A stretch of DNA of 64,000 nt from Lathyrus oleraceus (lineage: Eukaryota > Streptophyta > Magnoliopsida > Fabales > Fabaceae): NCBI RefSeq assembly GCF_024323335.1, contig NC_066583.1, positions 416,404,031-416,468,030 of the forward strand. The letters are read 5' to 3'. Made by a program: the position numbers and the translations under genes. The notes under the pieces are model-generated. The model did no database searches and had not been told where the DNA came from. It saw nothing but the letters and a program-made list of their open reading frames with translations. Of the stretch, positions 58,823-64,000 are shown piece after piece. The stretch's first letter is position 1; every line of letters starts with the position of its first letter.

Positions 58823-61800
58823 TGTAGCGGGGTATTCGTTACCATTAGAGATATTGACTAAAGCCAAGGTAAACCATACAAGTTGAGTCGCCACCGCGCT
58901 TCTATTTATCCAAAGGAATGGTTAGAAAGAGAACAAAAACCTAAAAGTTTTAACAAAAACTAGTAAAAGAGAAACAGAGATCTGGGTAAGGGGGTTGGTT
59001 ATGTAATGGGAAGGTGTTAGGTACCTAAAACATCCTAGGTACTCCTAGGGAGCCCTTTTCATACTTGTTGTAAGGTTGTTGTTTTGTGAAAATTTGTTTG
59101 TGCAAACATGATTGAAGAGATGAGAAGAGAATATACAAGTTTATTTACATTTTGTGTTTGGATGGATAAACCCATTGTCTACGTACCATCTTATAAAAAG
59201 ATTAGGATCAAAACCTCGTAGTTCGGGGTAAAAATCTCAAAACAAGTTGGTGAATTGATTGGTCCAAAAGCCTTAAGGTCTTTTGTTACCAAAGGGAGAA
59301 AACTCAACCAAACCACAAATCCACCATGTGAGGATAGCTTCAACATGCTAGTGAGGGGTTAACTCTATAATAAGCATGGAAGACTCATTGTCCATCACTA
59401 AGGATATAGGTGAGTATTAAATCTACCACCAAGATAACTAAAACTAATAGCTAAAGGTTATGAAAGATTTGATTAAGAAAGTGGCCATTGGAACCACAAA
59501 AATAAATTTGAATGGGTTATATTTACCAATTAGAAGTATATCCAAAATGGTCAAAGTTGACTTGAGGATTCAATTCAAAATAAGTGTTATGAAAAGAGAG
59601 TTTGAAAATCAAAAGCATAAGGCTTAGGTTTCTAATGTTTGAAAACAATAGTTAAATGTTTGCACAAAAAGTTTTGGCTTGGGTTAGAGTGGAGAGAAGA
59701 AGAAGAAGGGCTAAAATCCTAAGCAAAGCAAAAAGAGAAGGGATGAAGAATCAAAACCACAATGGAGTCCCTCTCTTGAGATCATATGGATGATCCAAGT
59801 AGCTCCCATCCTTTGGAATAAGCAATCCCAATAATAGTAAGCTCAAGCAATCAAACATGTCTCTTAGGAGATCCCCAAGGTATCTTGTCCTTCACTTTGA
59901 ATGAACATGGCAATGGTCCTTCAATTTGAGCTCATAAAATCCCCTAGCACAAAAGCACACACATCAAAAGTTTCATGAAGTAAACCAAGAATGGACAAGA
60001 GTGAGTTTAGAGATTTGGTCCTTCTAATCCATCTTCACATTAGGATCCTTTTACTCCAATTTGCATAGGGAAAGTCCTAGAAACTAAGTCCATTTGTCCA
60101 TTCTTGCATAGGGAAAGTCCTAGAATCTAAGTCCATTTCTTTGCATTTGGTTAACAATCAAAACAAATTACAAGCACAATAATATATACACAATTATGTG
60201 CTCAAGTGAGCAAAAGGCAAATGACATTAATATAAACTTGTGCTCAAGTGAGCAAAGAGAAAAGTAAATGGATAATATGTGCAAGAATAGTAAATTGCAT
60301 AAAAGTAAAGAGCAAAAAGTAAATGTTAATTGTCAATAGTTAGTGTTAGTAGTTAGTGTGCCATAAGGCAAATTTAGCGCTATGTTAAGCAATCGTAATT
60401 GGACTTATGTAGAAGTCACAACTATCTGAGGCCGGTCAATAATAATGTAGGCAACAACACAAGTTAGAAGTCTTGATTAGTGAACCAAGTTCCAACAACT
60501 TGCCATGCCAAAAAGAAAATGAGAATTGATCTTGTATTGGTTTAAGCCTTTTGCATGATTTAGAAAACAACTTATCCTTAATGCAAAGCCATTCACTTGA
60601 TCAATTGATCAAGATGAATTAGATTTGAATCAAGGAAGATTAAGTCTCCCTAATCAATGCTAACTTATCAACCTTTAACTCATTGATCAAAAAGAAATAA
60701 TAAGAAGAAGAAGGAGATGGAGAATGGATAATGAAAATGGAAAGATCAAAATGCATAAAGTGCAATAAGATGTACCAGTCCATATGTATTGACCAAATGA
60801 CATTGAAAGTCAAAGTCAAACAATGATAAATCAGAAATGAGATGAAGATTGGAGGTCAAACAATAAGCAAAATATTTTTTGGCATTTTCAATATTAAAAT
60901 AAACTTGAATTAAAAATAATGGAAAGGTCAAACTTCAAAATCACTTCAAATCAACCTTGAAAGGTCCAAGTAATTTATCCCAAGTTCACCAAGGTCAAAC
61001 TAAGTTTGACAAAAAATTTCAGCATTTTTAAAAGTCAGAAACTATTTTTAATCAATTAAAAATGAATAAAAATAACCTAATTGAACTAAAATCTCAAATA
61101 AATCTCAAATCAATTTAAAATTGATGAGAATATTTTTCATAGATCCATCATCATTCAAATAGGTTAGGAAAATATTTTTGTATTTTTTGAATATCAAAAA
61201 CTATTTAAAATGAATTAAAAACAACCAGAAAGAGAAAATTCACAAAAAATATCAAATGACAAAATAAAAAATATTAAAAACCAGAAATAGAAACTAGAAT
61301 TTATTTGGAGACTAATGCAATTGGTCCCATAATTTTTGGATTAAAAATGAGAGAGTTATGAATTTTTGAATAAAGGGGAATTAAAGAAATTAAATCAGAA
61401 AATAAGAAATTAGAAAAAACGAGGAGCGTATGATCAAGCCTCATTAATTGACGTGGCTAATTAAACGCTCCAAAAGCGCGCGCTCACGGTATGCTTCAGT
61501 CCACGCGTAACACCAACAATTAATAAGAGTCATAAGAAGCAAGGGTGGAGATTAAATCTGGAAATAAAAATGGACGGCCACAATTGGATCTGGAGACCAG
61601 ACGGTGGCCAGCGCCACCGTCTTCTTCGGCTAGCTCCGGTGAGAGCTCAAATTTGCAGAAGAGCAAATGTGCGCCAAAACACGCGATCCAGACATCAATC
61701 GAAAGAGGAAGTGATGTACATCACTCCTATACCATTCACTTACACTCTAGATTTCTATAAATGGAGAAATCAGAGATGGAAGTATGATGGTGTTCATCAT

Positions 61801-63691
61801 GAACTTCATGTTTTTGCAAAATTGAAAGCACAAATCAGATGCCTCTATTGAGAGGACTTCAGCCAGACCAAGGAACTCAAGAAATAAGCAAGGATCAAAG
61901 AGTTTCGAAGAGAAAAAAGTTCTGATATCCACCTTTGAAATGCAGGTATGGAGAGCACGATCCTTCACAACCAAAGCTTGCAATGAGATCTAGTGATGAA
62001 GAGGAAGCAAGGCTGAGGAATTATAGGTCTGAAAATCAACCAAGGTAGTTGAAATTCAGATCTGAATTTTTTAGAAGAAAATTGAAATTCCTTTAGTGAT
62101 GGCTATGAAGAGATTTGTGCAGCATAACAGGTTGAATCAAGGATCAATTTTGAATGGAATAGGGTCTCTATTTATAGAGGGAGTGACAAGGAAATCATGA
62201 TCCAATCCGTGTGCATGAACAAGGACAATCCTTGCATGGGCTTGCATGATCATGCATAAGGCCCAAAAACAATGCCAAATGCAAGCTGAGCTCAGTCTGG
62301 AATGAAATGGACGTGTAATTTGCTTTGAATTTGCTTGTGTATCAAGATTTCATGTGCATTCCATAATTGAACCTAAACATTCTCCTCTTCGAAAATGCCA
62401 ATTAGAAAATCCAAACATAAGCATATGGGTAATGGTTGGAAAGGTCTTGATGTAAGGAACAATTGTTATGTTGGGCAAAAATCCATTTGAAGTGTGGAAA
62501 TTAGTGAATTTTGAGTTTAAAGTGTGATGTGCAAAACATGTCAATGCAAGGTTTCCAAATTTGGCCAATGTTCAAGCCCTTCTGTTTTGATGATTCAAGC
62601 TTCAAATGAAACGACTTCCAACATCAAAGTTATAGATATTTTCAAGACAATCAAAATGGACTTATATTTGGCATCATTTGGATTTTTTATGAAAGAGTTA
62701 TGGGCACTTGAAGTTGGACTTTTTTGCCTTTCAATGCATTTGGTCCAAAAGGACCTATAATGTCTTGCATTATCACATGTATTTACTTTGAGATTTTGAA
62801 ATTGTATTCAACATAAAATTTGAATTAGACATCTTAATATTTCCAATGCATTTGATCCCACCTCAAAATCATAAAAAATGAATGAGTTATGTCCTTGGGA
62901 ATTTGACCCAAAATTAGGGTTTCAGTCAAAATGACCTATAATGTCTTGGAATGGGAGATGACCTTCCAAGCTTCAAATAAATTTTTGATGAACATGAAAG
63001 TTGCTCATATTATCCTTAAGAACATTTTTGCTTTTGGAATCATCTCCATTTTACCAACACATAAAAAGTTAGGTCTCAGTGAATTTCAAAATAGTCAGAT
63101 GAATTGACTGATCAACTTCTCAAGTCCATGACTCATATCTTGATGAATTGATGATTGAGGACACTCAAATAAGTTCAAATATGCATGAAATGATGAATTA
63201 AAGAACTTCCCTTGATTGTATTTGATCATGGGCCGAGGTTGCTTCAAGAGCAAGGCATTGTGGTGCACAGATGAATTAGGGTTTCCTTAGGGCACAAACC
63301 TCAAACCCTTGGACTTGTTTTGATCAAAATGATGAATTGAGATGCTAGGGAGGCATATTTGATGGATGAGAACTTTGGGAACCATTACCATGCTTGCTTT
63401 CCTCTCCTCTTGGCCATATCTGTGTACCAATGATCTCCTTGAAGCCTTTGACCTTGTGATTACTCAAGCTACAAGCAAAAGACGTTAGTGACATATTTTT
63501 GTGCTTTTGGTTAGTAAACAAAATAAGAAAAGAAATGATATACAATTCAAGTATGCTTGGTGATCTCAAACCACTCTCAAGAAGTCTCACCCAAAGGTAA
63601 AGGGAACCAAGATGCTAGTGAACCTTGAGGCAATGCAAATGCAATGTTATGATGCCATGAGGGATCTTAGGGACAAAATTAGGGTCTTACA
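58823..63691 (-). repeat. 3' LTR of element G (4869 bp)
   Basis: On the minus strand it runs from TGTAAGACCCTAATTTTG to CCCCGCTACA and aligns with A's LTRs along its length with moderate divergence. TATA box at 62168-62177 (CTATAAATAG on the minus strand). No gene is visible inside. Confidence 0.93.
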
Positions 63692-64000
63692 GATGCCCCT
63701 ATTTAAGGTCATTCTAGCCGGAGAAGTGAAGGTTAAAGTCTTCGTCTCGACAGGGTAGAATGGGCTTAAATAATATCAAAGAGACGAATTTTGGTCCCTA
63801 AGAGACCTCATGATGCAGATGTATGCATGCAAATGGTAAAACTCTGTGGGGATAGGTATCCACAAAAGGAATCCGGAGAAACTAAAAATCCAAAGGAGTA
63901 ATACACTCACTAGGGAGACGGGGGCTCTAGGGGAGTAAAGGGTGAAAATGCGTGAGCAGGTCACGACTTTAGACTTGCTGAGAGACACAGAGAGAATCCA
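63692..64000 (-). other. Polypurine tract and 3' region of element G
   Basis: Next to the LTR the minus strand reads AAATAGGGGCATC (63704-63692), the plus-strand primer. Beyond it the sequence matches A's 3' region just before its 3' LTR (A around 16900-17187). No gene is seen. Confidence 0.75.

Larger units (their letters stand above)
58823..64000 (-). mobile_element. Element G: Ogre-like element, minus strand, running off the window
   Basis: The minus strand shows a 3' LTR (63691 to 58823) preceded by interior sequence with the polypurine tract (63704-63692) and the pyrimidine-rich 3' region. It is the same subfamily as A. The expected duplication, CCAGC (58818-58822), cannot be checked because the other end is outside. 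Confidence 0.9.

Overview
This window is intergenic DNA from a large plant genome and consists of nested LTR retrotransposons. I see no host gene, tRNA or rRNA. The dominant family is Ogre-like (Ty3/gypsy, Tat lineage): LTRs near 4.8-4.9 kb starting TGTAAGACCC, a primer-binding site of the form TGGCGAxTCTGCTGGGGA (tRNA-Arg type), an extra ORF1 before gag, an intron between gag-pro and pol, and two RNase H-like domains. Abundance of this family points to a Fabeae legume (pea, vetch, faba bean or lentil); the exact species cannot be read from the window.

Layout. Element B (oldest, minus strand) survives as bases 1-13 and 22082-26817. Element A (14-22081, plus, both LTRs, TSD ATTAG) is inserted in B's reverse transcriptase; the codons of B continue across the insertion. 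B's gag also holds a solo LTR of another family (25291-26603, TSD CTGAT). An Ogre-type LTR, C (26818-28909), enters B's gag and is itself cut by element D (from 28910 to 58822, plus), whose 3' LTR lies to the right of the window. D carries three later insertions: E, a mosaic solo LTR (37382-39436, minus, TSD GGAGG); F, a 10.95-kb non-autonomous element with both LTRs (39753-50705, plus, TSD CCGAG); and G (58823-64000, minus), another Ogre LTR plus the start of its interior, running off the window. Relative order: B, then A / solo LTR / C; C, then D; D, then E / F / G.

How the parts work. An autonomous copy encodes ORF1 (unknown role), gag, protease, reverse transcriptase, RNase H, a second RNase H-like domain and integrase. 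In A, B, D and F the gag-pro stop codon is embedded in the intron donor, so unspliced RNA gives gag(-pro) and spliced RNA reads into pol. All coding copies here are damaged except F's gag. F lacks ORF1, protease, RT, RNase H and most of integrase but keeps LTRs, PBS, gag, intron, integrase tail and polypurine tract, so it would need enzymes in trans.

Beyond known parts, three things deserve attention: an array of short hairpins directly after the integrase stop in A, D and F, with compensatory base changes between copies; a leader segment of 64 bases identical in A and D, closed by a stem whose two arms changed together; and the mosaic LTR E, which has Ogre ends around an F-family promoter core and intact target duplications.
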